DNA from: Bifidobacteriaceae bacterium
GTDB taxonomy: Bacteria > Actinomycetota > Actinomycetes > Actinomycetales > WQXJ01
Length of the DNA stretch: 5,366 bases
Assembly (NCBI GenBank): GCA_031258055.1
Contig: JAIRNM010000399.1
Span: forward strand, 1-5,366
Direction: 5' to 3'
Positions 1-5,366 of the stretch are shown piece by piece; position 1 is the first letter of the stretch; each line of letters opens with the position of its first letter. The notes under the pieces are model-generated. The model was not told the DNA's origin. It saw only the letters and a list, made by a program, of their open reading frames with translations, and did no database searches. Made by a program: the position numbers and the translations under genes.

Positions 1-1
1 A

Positions 2-643
2 GCGACCGATAACCCGGCTCGGCCCTATGTGGTGGTGTTGGGCGGTTCCAAGGTGTCCGACAAACTGGGCGTGATCGGGAACCTGTTGTCGAAGGCCGAC
101 GCTTTGCTGATTGGCGGCGGCATGGTCTTCACCTTCTTGGCCGCCAAAGGCTATCCGGTCGGCGAGTCGCTGCTGGAGGAAGACCAGATCGACACGGTCG
201 CGGGCTACCTGGAGCGGGCGGCAGCCGAGGGCGTGGACCTGGTGTTGCCCACCGACATCGTTGTGGCCGAGAAGTTCGACCGCGACGCCGCCCACTATGA
301 TGTGGCCGCGTCCGCCATCCCAGAAGGCTGGATGGGCCTAGACATTGGACCAGATTCGCGTAAGGCTTTCGCGGCCCGGATCCGAGACGCCGCCACAATT
401 GTCTGGAACGGGCCGATGGGTGTCTTCGAGTTCCCCGTCTTTGCCCACGGCACTCGTGACGTGGCCCAGGCGATGGTCGATTCGGCCGGTTTCTCGGTGG
501 TCGGCGGCGGCGATTCGGCTGCGGCGGTGCGGATCCTCGGTCTGCCGGAAGCCGGCTTTGGCCATATCTCAACCGGTGGCGGAGCGTCGCTGGAACTGTT
601 AGAAGGCAAGACCCTGCCCGGTCTGGCCGTACTGGAAGCGTAG
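2..643 (+). CDS. pgk: Phosphoglycerate kinase, C-terminal part (5' end outside window)
   Basis: This cytoplasmic glycolytic enzyme transfers the phosphate of 1,3-bisphosphoglycerate to ADP, giving 3-phosphoglycerate and ATP. The frame is open from base 2, so the GTG at 29 is an internal valine and not the start. About 213 residues are present, roughly the C-terminal half of a protein usually near 400 aa. Counting from the first visible codon, the nucleotide-binding domain shows GGSKVSDK (14-21), WNGPMGVFE (135-143), GGGDSAAA (168-175) and STGGGAS (190-196), all characteristic of the family. The C-terminus (LPGLAVLEA) is complete and ends at TAG 641-643. The next gene, tpiA, starts 9 bases later, so the two are almost certainly co-transcribed. 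I see no break in the visible part. Identification is very secure; only the missing N-terminal domain cannot be judged. Confidence 0.97.
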   Translation, partial: ATDNPARPYVVVLGGSKVSDKLGVIGNLLSKADALLIGGGMVFTFLAAKGYPVGESLLEEDQIDTVAGYLERAAAEGVDLVLPTDIVVAEKFDRDAAHYDVAASAIPEGWMGLDIGPDSRKAFAARIRDAATIVWNGPMGVFEFPVFAHGTRDVAQAMVDSAGFSVVGGGDSAAAVRILGLPEAGFGHISTGGGASLELLEGKTLPGLAVLEA

Positions 644-652
644 GAACAAACA

Positions 653-1434
653 ATGACCCGCATACCCCTGATGGCTGGCAACTGGAAGATGAACCTGGAT
701 CATCTTGAGGCCGCCGCCACCGTTCAACGCCTGCATTGGGCCCTCCAAGACGCCAACTTCTCTTACGACAAGGTCGAGGTGCGGTCCTGCCGCCCTTCAC
801 CGATCTGCGTTCGGTCCAGACCGTGACCGATGCCGACAACATGTCGATCCGTTACGGCGGCCAGGATGTGTCGGTTCACCCAGACGGCGCTTACACCGGC
901 GAGATCTCCGCCCGTATGTTGGCGAAACTGGGTTGCTCCTATGTGGTGGTGGGCCATTCGGAGCGGCGCCAGTACCATGGCGAAACCGACCAGGAAGTGG
1001 GGGAGAAGGCGCTTGCCGCCCTCGGTGGCGGCATGGTGCCGATCATCTGCGTGGGCGAACCCTTGGCTATCCGCAAGGCTGGTGAACATGTCGCCTACAC
1101 CTTGGCCCAGATCGATGCCGTCTTCGCGGAGTTGCCGCCTGACCTGGCGGCCCGGGCCGTGATCGCTTACGAACCAATCTGGGCGATCGGCACCGGCGAG
1201 GTCGCCACGCCCGGGGACGCCCAAGAGGTTTGCGGCGCTATCCGCGAGCGACTCGCGTCTTTGTATGGGCTTGAAGCGGCGGAGGCGATTCGTATCCTGT
1301 ACGGCGGATCGGTCAAGTCCTCGAATGTGGCCGCCATCATGTCTGAGGCGGATGTCGATGGCGGGCTGGTCGGCGGCGCCTCGCTCGACCCGGAGGAGTT
1401 CGCCCGCATTTGCCGCTTCCTCGACTACCTATAG
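653..1434 (+). CDS. tpiA: Triosephosphate isomerase, interrupted by a one-base frameshift
   Basis: This enzyme interconverts dihydroxyacetone phosphate and glyceraldehyde 3-phosphate in glycolysis. Translation should start at ATG 653, where AGGA (642-645) overlaps the pgk stop codon. The first 43 codons give the N-terminus [14 protein letters not shown], with substrate-binding N10 and K12. After codon 779-781 this frame becomes unrelated and stops at TGA 824-826. The rest of the enzyme continues in the frame one base back, beginning with [14 protein letters not shown]. Restoring one G gives a normal protein of about 260 aa. In that numbering the catalytic His is H102 (VVVGHSERR), the catalytic Glu is E174 ([11 protein letters not shown]), and the phosphate loop is GGSVKSSN (from 218). 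The open frame from TTG 736 lacks the NWK segment and is not a credible start. The cause is probably a sequence error, or else a recent mutation. Confidence 0.95.
779..784 (+). other. tpiA: Frameshift point in tpiA (one missing G)
   Basis: The bases read GAG-GTG-CGG-TCC, but the family sequence VEVAVLPPF needs GAG-GTG-GCG-GTC. One G is missing at 781/782. Codons before this point are in frame 653, and codons from 781 onward are in the frame of 736. There is no slippery heptamer of the X-XXY-YYZ type here, so programmed -1 frameshifting is not supported. Confidence 0.9.
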
Positions 1435-1470
1435 GCCACCGCGACTTTGACTAACAACCCGACTCTGCGT

Positions 1471-1482
1471 GACCTCTAGGTC
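1471..1482. repeat. Short inverted repeat GACCT-CT-AGGTC
   Basis: Five-base arms (1471-1475 and 1478-1482) flank a two-base centre, 37 bases after the tpiA stop. A TTGACT box lies upstream at 1447-1452, so the repeat sits about where a -10 region would fall, although no good -10 match is present. It could be a small operator, but arms this short are common by chance. Confidence 0.25.
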
Positions 1483-1502
1483 CCGCCACGGAATGATCCG
1501 AC

Positions 1503-1561
1503 TGGCCCGGGGTCCCCGCGAAATGTCCAACCTTGGGAGGACAGCTCGCGGAGTGGGGCCA
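1503..1561 (+). promoter_or_regulatory. Long imperfect hairpin between tpiA and secG
   Basis: Three nested pairings stack into one structure. TGGCCC (1503-1508) pairs with GGGCCA (1556-1561), CCGCGA (1516-1521) with TCGCGG (1546-1551), and TGTCC (1524-1528) with GGACA (1539-1543). Small internal loops separate them and the apical loop has 10 bases, giving about 17 base pairs. No T-rich tract follows, so a classical intrinsic terminator is not supported. It could be a U-less terminator after tpiA or a structured leader of secG. The pairing is seen directly; the function is inferred. Confidence 0.5.
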
Positions 1562-1596
1562 TAGGGATGAGATTTCGTGGGGCCTTCTACATGGCA

Positions 1597-1602
1597 TAGG
1601 AT
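1597..1602 (+). promoter_or_regulatory. Shine-Dalgarno / possible -10 box upstream of secG
   Basis: TAGGAT contains AGGA (1598-1601) 9 bases before GTG 1611, a good ribosome binding site that decides the secG start. The same six bases match an actinobacterial -10 element (TANNNT). It would place a transcription start at about 1608-1611, giving a nearly leaderless secG mRNA. The matching -35 (TTCGTG, 1574-1579, 17-base spacer) is poor. The ribosome-binding role is the safer reading. Confidence 0.4.
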
Positions 1603-1610
1603 TAGCCGCC

Positions 1611-1856
1611 GTGACCGTATTGACCATAATCTGCCAGGTGATCTTGGTACTCACTAGCGCCTTCCTGATTCTGCTGATTTTGATGCACAAAGGCAAAGGT
1701 GGCGGCCTGTCCGACATGTTCGGCGGCGGCTTCTCCTCCAACCTCGGCTCGTCCGGCGTGGCCGAGAAGAATCTCAATGTTTTTACGGTCATCGTGGGAA
1801 TTGTTTGGATCACAGTGGTGTTGGCTCTGTCGTTGATCCACAAGTTCGGTTCTTGA
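1611..1856 (+). CDS. secG: Preprotein translocase subunit SecG
   Basis: SecG is the small accessory subunit of the SecYEG membrane channel and stimulates SecA-driven protein export. The 81-residue product has the family layout. A first membrane segment spans about residues 4-25. A glycine-rich cytoplasmic loop follows, with HKGKGGGLSDMFGGG at 26-40 and SSNLGSSGVAEKNL at 42-55. A second membrane segment spans about 57-76. I chose GTG 1611 because AGGA lies 9 bases upstream and the resulting length fits actinobacterial SecG. The same frame is open back to TTG 1533, but that would add 26 residues, and the DNA there folds into the 1503-1561 hairpin. The gene follows tpiA after 176 bases and precedes rbpA by 25 bases, a typical actinobacterial order. 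Co-transcription with rbpA is likely. Confidence 0.93.
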   Translation: MTVLTIICQVILVLTSAFLILLILMHKGKGGGLSDMFGGGFSSNLGSSGVAEKNLNVFTVIVGIVWITVVLALSLIHKFGS

Positions 1857-1881
1857 GCCAGAGTCATTAGGAGGCAGCATC

Positions 1882-2232
1882 ATGGCTGGCGGAAGCGCTA
1901 TCCGGGGTTCGCGCGTAGGCGCGGGACCGATGGGAGAAGAAGAACGGGGCGAAGCGGCGCCCCGCGTCACAGTGTCGTACTGGTGTGTGAACGGGCACGA
2001 AACGCGCCCAAGTTTTGTCGATGATATTGGCACTACCGTGCCGGTCGAATGGGATTGCCCGCGTTGCGGTTTCCCGGCTGGAATGGACGCGCTCAATCCA
2101 CCGGCGCCGCCCCGCAACGAGCCCTATAAGACGCACCTCGCTTACGTCAAGGAGCGCCGCTCCGATAAAGACGGCGCCCAGCTCCTGGATGAGGCTCTGG
2201 CGTCGCTGCGAGCCCGCCGCGGCGAAAGCTGA
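1882..2232 (+). CDS. rbpA: RNA polymerase-binding protein RbpA
   Basis: RbpA binds RNA polymerase and group 1/2 sigma factors, stabilises the open promoter complex, and is known from actinobacteria. The 116-residue product shows the expected parts in order. First is an N-terminal tail with the IRGSRVGAGPMGE motif (7-19). Next is a small zinc-type core with C35, H39, C59 and C62 (YWCVNGHE and WDCPRCGFPAG). A linker with PPAPPRNEPYKTHL (about 73-86) leads into the C-terminal sigma-interaction helix region (about 87-113). Start ATG 1882 has a strong AGGAGG (1869-1874) with a 7-base spacer. It lies 25 bases after secG, so it is probably in the same transcript. Length and motifs are normal for the Streptomyces-like, zinc-ligand form. 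The mycobacterial form lacks most of these cysteines. It is the best taxonomic marker in the window. Confidence 0.96.
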   Translation: MAGGSAIRGSRVGAGPMGEEERGEAAPRVTVSYWCVNGHETRPSFVDDIGTTVPVEWDCPRCGFPAGMDALNPPAPPRNEPYKTHLAYVKERRSDKDGAQLLDEALASLRARRGES

Positions 2233-2259
2233 ACCTGTCCCCATCGGTTCTATTGGGAA

Positions 2260-2268
2260 TGGTAGAGT
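2260..2268 (+). promoter_or_regulatory. Candidate extended -10 promoter for rpsD
   Basis: TGG-TAGAGT combines a TGN extension (2260-2262) with a TANNNT -10 box (2263-2268). No convincing -35 is present at 16-19 bases upstream, which fits an extended -10 promoter. Transcription would begin around 2275, leaving a leader of about 120 bases before rpsD. This is inferred from the motif alone. Confidence 0.4.
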
Positions 2269-2276
2269 AGCCGCTT

Positions 2277-2299
2277 GGTGCGCCCACATGCGGGCGCCC
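2277..2299 (+). promoter_or_regulatory. Leader hairpin 1 upstream of rpsD
   Basis: GCGCCC (2280-2285) pairs perfectly with GGGCGC (2292-2297) around the loop ACATGC. The stem extends by two more G-C pairs (2277-2278 with 2298-2299) if T2279 bulges out. No T-tract follows, so termination is unlikely. It begins within a few bases of the predicted transcription start, which suggests a structured 5' leader. Confidence 0.5.
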
Positions 2300-2328
2300 T
2301 GGGGCCTTAGCCACTTGTGTTGGCCCCA
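2300..2328 (+). promoter_or_regulatory. Leader hairpin 2 upstream of rpsD
   Basis: TGGGGCC (2300-2306) pairs perfectly with GGCCCCA (2322-2328) over a 15-base loop. It directly abuts hairpin 1. The pair of stems could form a regulatory leader. S4 is known to repress its own mRNA in E. coli (alpha operon) and in Bacillus (rpsD leader), so autogenous control is plausible here but not shown. Confidence 0.5.
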
Positions 2329-2394
2329 CGTCCACTGCTTCTAGCTGAGCGGTAGGCGCGTTTCGCAGACAACACGAACAGGAGTAACCAAGCG

Positions 2395-3024
2395 ATGACA
2401 TCAGTGCGTCGTGCGCGCCGCCAGGTGCGCGAATCGAGGGCCCTTGGATTGGCCCTGACACCGAAGGCAGTCAAATACTTCGACCGCCGTCCTTATCCAC
2501 CGGGCGAACACGGCCGCGGGCGGCGGCGGACCGAATCGGACTACGCCGTTCGGCTGCGGGAGAAGCAGCGCCTGCGCGCCCAGTACGGCTTGCGTGAGAA
2601 GCAGATCGTCCGGGCCTTCCAAGACGCCCGCAAGCAGCCAGGTCTGACCGGTGAAGCGCTGGTTGAGCTACTTGAGGTCAGGCTCGACGCGCTAGTCCTC
2701 AGGTCCGGTTTCGCGCGCACAATCTTCCAGGCCCGCCAAGTTGTGGTTCACCGCCATGTGCTGGTCGACGGCAAGCTGGTGGACCGGCCGTCATTTAGGG
2801 TCAAGCCCGGCCAGGTCATCATGATCAAGCCGAAATCGCAGCCTTTGGTGCCGTTCCAGGTGGCCGCCGCTGGCGCGCACCGCGACGCCCAGGTCTGGCA
2901 GATCCCGGAATACCTTGATGTGAACTTAGAACGGTTGCGCGCGCAGTTGGTGCGGGCTCCGAAGCGGGCCGAAGTGCCCATCGTTTGTGACGTCCAGCTA
3001 GTTGTTGAGCACTACTCACGCTGA
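2395..3024 (+). CDS. rpsD: 30S ribosomal protein S4
   Basis: S4 binds the 5' domain of 16S rRNA, is a primary assembly protein of the small subunit, and contributes to decoding fidelity. The 209-residue length is normal. The N-terminal part has the family signature around YFDRRPYPPGEHG (28-40) and SDYAVRLREKQRLRAQYG (48-65). The S4 RNA-binding domain spans about 95-158, with RLDALVLRSGFARTI (96-110) and VVVHRHVLVDGK (116-127). The C-terminus VPIVCDVQLVVEHYSR is conserved. The N-terminal zinc cysteines of the C+ form are absent and C198 is the only cysteine, so this is the zinc-free form common in actinobacteria. ATG 2395 has AGGAG (2380-2384) 10 bases upstream. The gene stands apart from the large ribosomal protein operons and has its own leader. 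Confidence 0.97.
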   Translation: MTSVRRARRQVRESRALGLALTPKAVKYFDRRPYPPGEHGRGRRRTESDYAVRLREKQRLRAQYGLREKQIVRAFQDARKQPGLTGEALVELLEVRLDALVLRSGFARTIFQARQVVVHRHVLVDGKLVDRPSFRVKPGQVIMIKPKSQPLVPFQVAAAGAHRDAQVWQIPEYLDVNLERLRAQLVRAPKRAEVPIVCDVQLVVEHYSR

Positions 3025-3048
3025 GCTAAGGCGGAGAGGCGGAAAGCC

Positions 3049-3417
3049 ATGATCACCCTGGGACAAGTCGCGGGCCTGATCGCGGCCATCGCCTTCGTGG
3101 CGCTGGTCGCCATCTTGGCCCTGCCGGTCATCCGGCTGGGCGCTGTTTTCAAGGAAGCGACCCGATCAGTCAAGGAGTTTACCGACCACACCGTGCCGAT
3201 TCTGGATGAGGCGGCCACCACCGTGGCCGAAACCAACGCCCAATTGGAGAAAGTCGACACCATCACCACGGCGGCAGCCGACGTCTCGCAGAACGTCTCG
3301 GCTCTGACGGCGCTATTCGCCGCCACCCTGGGCGGCCCGCTGATCAAACTGGCGGCCTTTACTTACGGCGTGCGCACCACTTTCTCCGAGCGGCGCGGCA
3401 AGCGGAAGGGCCACTGA
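3049..3417 (+). CDS. DUF948-like membrane-anchored protein of unknown function
   Basis: The function is unknown. The 122-residue product starts at ATG 3049 with GGAGAGG (3033-3039) 9 bases upstream, 24 bases after rpsD. One hydrophobic segment (about residues 7-29, GLIAAIAFVALVAILALPV in part) should anchor it in the membrane. Residues 34-85 are an alternating hydrophobic/polar stretch rich in Thr, Ala, Glu and Val, probably a helical coiled-coil region. A second moderately hydrophobic stretch at 87-105 contains LFAATLGGPLIKLAAFTYGVR, which I recognise from actinobacterial DUF948 proteins. The tail (112-122) is very basic (ERRGKRKGH). It sits in the rpsD-alaS interval, where actinobacteria often carry such a gene. 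It is probably co-transcribed with both neighbours. No enzymatic motif is visible. Confidence 0.85.
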   Translation: MITLGQVAGLIAAIAFVALVAILALPVIRLGAVFKEATRSVKEFTDHTVPILDEAATTVAETNAQLEKVDTITTAAADVSQNVSALTALFAATLGGPLIKLAAFTYGVRTTFSERRGKRKGH

Positions 3418-3418
3418 A

Positions 3419-3652
3419 GTGAGGCGGATCTGGTGGACGGGGCTGGGGCTGTCACTCGGCATCGGCCTAGGGGTGACGGCGGCCTACTTGGCCTACCGGC
3501 GCTTTGAGGCGGTGCGGCGGGCGGCTTCCCCCGAAGGCATAGCGAAGCGGGTGGACCAGGCCACGCGGACCGTCAACGAGGTGGTCGCCCAAATCCGGCA
3601 GGCCGCCGCTAGCCGCGAAGCCGAACTCCGCGAAACTCTGCTCGAATCGTAA
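3419..3652 (+). CDS. Small single-pass membrane protein, DUF6167-like
   Basis: The function is unknown. The 77-residue product starts at GTG 3419, one base after the stop of the preceding gene, with GGAAGGG (3404-3410) 8 bases upstream. This points to translational coupling. The N-terminus MRRIWWTG is followed by a glycine-rich membrane segment (about residues 6-26). Then come a basic helical stretch (27-37) and an amphipathic Ala/Arg/Glu-rich helix (38-75), ending REAELRETLLES. This layout resembles the short actinobacterial proteins that follow the DUF948 gene before alaS; the DUF6167 assignment is from memory of that layout. Its neighbour is also membrane-anchored with a soluble helical part, so the two may act together, but that is inference. 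alaS begins 15 bases later. Confidence 0.75.
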   Translation: MRRIWWTGLGLSLGIGLGVTAAYLAYRRFEAVRRAASPEGIAKRVDQATRTVNEVVAQIRQAAASREAELRETLLES

Positions 3653-3667
3653 ATAGGACCCGTCTCA

Positions 3668-5366
3668 ATGCTCACTTCCGAGATCCGGCGCCGCTTCCTG
3701 GATTATTTCGAGGAACGCGGCCATGTCTGCGTCCCGTCCGCCTCGCTGATCAGTCAAGATCCGTCACTTCTGTTCACGGTCGCGGGCATGGTGCCGTTCA
3801 TCCCCTACATGCTGGGGGAGGTGCCGCCGCCTTGGCCGCGCGCCGCCTCGGTCCAGAAATGCTTGCGCACCGGTGACATCGAAGAGGTTGGAAAAACCAC
3901 CCGGCATGGCACGTTCTTCCAGATGAACGGCAACTTTTCGTTCGGCGACTATTTCAAGGAGGGCGCGATTGCCTACGCCTGGGAACTGGTCACCGGCCCG
4001 CCGTCGGACGGGTTCTTAGGCTTCGACCCGGACCGCATTTGGGTCACCGTCTATTTGGACGATGACGAGGCGGCTACTCTCTGGCAGAAAGTGGCTGGCC
4101 TTCCGCCCGAACGGATCCAGCGGCGCGGCATCAAAGACAACTTCTGGTCCACCGGTCAGCCCGGCCCGGCCGGTCCCTGCTCTGAGATTTACGTGGACCG
4201 GGGGCCTCAGTTCGGGCCCGATGGCGGCCCGGTCGTGGATGAAGACCGGTTCTTGGAGATCTGGAATCTGGTCTTCATGGAGTTTGAGCGCGGCGCTGGC
4301 GGCGCCAAGGACGACTATCCCCTGTTGGGCGAACTCGACCAGAAGAACATCGACACTGGCATGGGCCTGGAACGCGTCGCTTATCTGCTCCAGGATGTCG
4401 CCAATCTGTATGAGATCGACGAAGTGGTGCCGGTCATTCGCCGGGTCGAGGAGTTGACCGGGCGCTCCTATGGAGCGGACCCGGAAGCCGATGTCAGGAT
4501 GCGGGTGATAGCGGACCACGTCCGTTCCGGGCTGATGGTGATCGGTGATGGCGTGACCCCGTCAAATGAGGGGCGCGGCTATGTCCTGCGGCGGCTGCTG
4601 CGCCGGGTGGTGCGGGCGATCCGCTTGCTGGGCGTGGAGGAACCGGTTTTCCCGGAGCTATTGACCGTCTCGAAGGACGCCATGAAGGCCTCTTACCCGG
4701 AGCTGGAGAAGGATTGGGCGCGGATCTCCGGCACCGCCTACGGCGAGGAAGAGTCATTCTTGCGCACTCTGGCCAGCGGGTCGGTCATCCTCGATCTGGC
4801 GATTGACCAGACCAAGGCGGCGGGCCGTTCGGCCGTCTCCGGCAAGGACGCCTTCCAGCTTCACGACACCTACGGTTTCCCGATCGACCTGACTCTGGAG
4901 ATAGCCGCCGAGCAAGGTCTGAGCGTGGACCAGGCGACCTTCCGGACGCTAATGCAAGAACAGAAAGAACGGGCCAGGGCCGATGCCGTCGCCAAGAAGA
5001 CCGGCCATGCCGACACGTCCCTCTACCAAGAGCTGGCCAGCTCTGTCGGTCTGACCGAGTTCACCGGCTACACCGAATTCGAGTCGCGCGGGCGGCTGCT
5101 GGCGCTACTCAAGGCCGGCCAGGGAGTGGAGTTGGCGACCGCGCCCGCCAATCTTGAGCTGATCCTCGATAATACACCGTTCTACGCCGAGGCGGGCGGC
5201 CAGTTGGCCGACCAAGGCACCATTGAGTTCGACTCGGGAGCCGTCTTCGAGGTCGATGACGTCCAGCGGCCCATCCGAGGGCTGTCGGTCCACCGGGGCC
5301 GGTTGATCGAAGGCAACCTGCAGTCGGCGATTCGTCTTATGGCCGGATCGACACTGAGCGCCGCAA
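3668..5366 (+). CDS. alaS: Alanyl-tRNA synthetase, N-terminal part (3' end outside window)
   Basis: This class II synthetase charges tRNA-Ala with alanine and hydrolyses mischarged Ser/Gly-tRNA. ATG 3668 has AGGA (3655-3658) 9 bases upstream and gives the expected N-terminus [19 protein letters not shown]. The frame is open to the window end (566 codons of a protein usually near 880-900 aa). The catalytic core shows [11 protein letters not shown] (residues 35-45), motif 2 [12 protein letters not shown] (79-90), [17 protein letters not shown], and motif 3 [10 protein letters not shown] (227-236). The tRNA-recognition region follows, with DHVRSG (283-288), [12 protein letters not shown] (302-313) and [11 protein letters not shown] (399-409). 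The editing domain begins with [15 protein letters not shown] (503-517). Around 5326 the conserved sequence moves to another frame, implying a missing base. The editing HxxxH motif and C-terminal domain lie outside the window. Confidence 0.96.
   Translation, partial: MLTSEIRRRFLDYFEERGHVCVPSASLISQDPSLLFTVAGMVPFIPYMLGEVPPPWPRAASVQKCLRTGDIEEVGKTTRHGTFFQMNGNFSFGDYFKEGAIAYAWELVTGPPSDGFLGFDPDRIWVTVYLDDDEAATLWQKVAGLPPERIQRRGIKDNFWSTGQPGPAGPCSEIYVDRGPQFGPDGGPVVDEDRFLEIWNLVFMEFERGAGGAKDDYPLLGELDQKNIDTGMGLERVAYLLQDVANLYEIDEVVPVIRRVEELTGRSYGADPEADVRMRVIADHVRSGLMVIGDGVTPSNEGRGYVLRRLLRRVVRAIRLLGVEEPVFPELLTVSKDAMKASYPELEKDWARISGTAYGEEESFLRTLASGSVILDLAIDQTKAAGRSAVSGKDAFQLHDTYGFPIDLTLEIAAEQGLSVDQATFRTLMQEQKERARADAVAKKTGHADTSLYQELASSVGLTEFTGYTEFESRGRLLALLKAGQGVELATAPANLELILDNTPFYAEAGGQLADQGTIEFDSGAVFEVDDVQRPIRGLSVHRGRLIEGNLQSAIRLMAGSTLSAA
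5321..5329 (+). other. alaS: Probable frameshift point in alaS (one missing G)
   Basis: The alaS frame reads CAG-TCG-GCG-ATT and then translates to [15 protein letters not shown], which does not look like AlaRS. The frame beginning GGC at 5326 gives [13 protein letters not shown] up to the window edge. That matches the conserved IDxERR segment just before the editing-site HTATH motif. Restoring one G (CAG-TCG-GGC-GAT) would join the two frames. Confidence 0.8.

Noticed and set aside
779..784. Programmed ribosomal frameshifting in tpiA
   Set aside because: There is no slippery heptamer, no obvious stimulatory element, and no known precedent in this gene family. A lost base explains it more simply.
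129..842. 237-codon open frame on the minus strand across pgk and the start of tpiA
   Set aside because: It is antisense to two clearly conserved genes. Its product is Arg/Pro/Ser-rich, as expected for the reverse frame of GC-rich coding DNA, and it has no recognisable domain.
736..1434. Independent tpiA start at TTG 736
   Set aside because: The first 15 codons are out of frame with the real N-terminus, there is no ribosome binding site, and the product would lack Asn10 and Lys12. It is an effect of the frameshift.
1533..1610. N-terminal extension of SecG from TTG 1533
   Set aside because: The 26 extra residues do not resemble SecG, they overlap the hairpin, and GTG 1611 has correct spacing and gives the normal length.
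1602..2117. 171-codon open frame on the minus strand over secG and rbpA
   Set aside because: It is antisense to two recognisable genes, with no ribosome binding site or family resemblance.
2277..2328. Tandem hairpins as an intrinsic terminator for rbpA
   Set aside because: Neither stem is followed by a T-rich tract, and they lie after a plausible promoter. A leader structure is the better reading, although a U-less terminator cannot be excluded.
4016..4519. 167-codon open frame on the minus strand inside alaS
   Set aside because: It lies fully within the catalytic region of alaS on the opposite strand. The conserved alaS motifs explain the base composition.
1..5366. CRISPR arrays, insertion sequences, tRNA genes, toxin-antitoxin or phage genes
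   Set aside because: I saw no direct repeats, transposase or integrase motifs, tRNA-like folds, or small toxin pairs on either strand.

Overview
This window is ordinary high-GC bacterial chromosome, roughly 60-65% GC by eye. The best guess is an actinobacterium (Actinomycetota, class Actinomycetes). The strongest marker is a complete rbpA, which encodes an RNA polymerase-binding protein known from actinobacteria. Supporting this are an S4 protein without zinc-ligand cysteines, GTG starts, and the gene order pgk-tpiA-secG-rbpA. All genes are on the + strand and tightly packed, and no stretch longer than 300 bases lacks a gene.

Layout: 1-643 is the C-terminal half of phosphoglycerate kinase (pgk). 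653-1434 is triosephosphate isomerase (tpiA), broken by a one-base frameshift near 781. 1435-1610 is an intergenic leader with a long imperfect hairpin. 1611-1856 is secG and 1882-2232 is rbpA. 2233-2394 is a second leader with a candidate promoter and two tandem hairpins. 2395-3024 is rpsD (ribosomal protein S4). 3049-3417 and 3419-3652 are two small membrane-anchored proteins of unknown function (DUF948-like and DUF6167-like). 3668-5366 is the first part of alaS (alanyl-tRNA synthetase), which runs off the window and appears to carry its own one-base frameshift near 5326.

Functionally, pgk and tpiA are consecutive glycolytic genes. secG supplies a subunit of the SecYEG translocon, rbpA tunes transcription initiation, and rpsD and alaS serve translation. 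Two common actinobacterial neighbourhoods seem to be joined here: the glycolysis/secG/rbpA block and the rpsD/small membrane proteins/alaS block.

I found no CRISPR array, mobile element, defence system, RNA gene or new multi-gene system. The observations most worth checking are the two single-G frameshifts in essential genes, which look like sequence errors but need read support, and the structured leaders before secG and rpsD.
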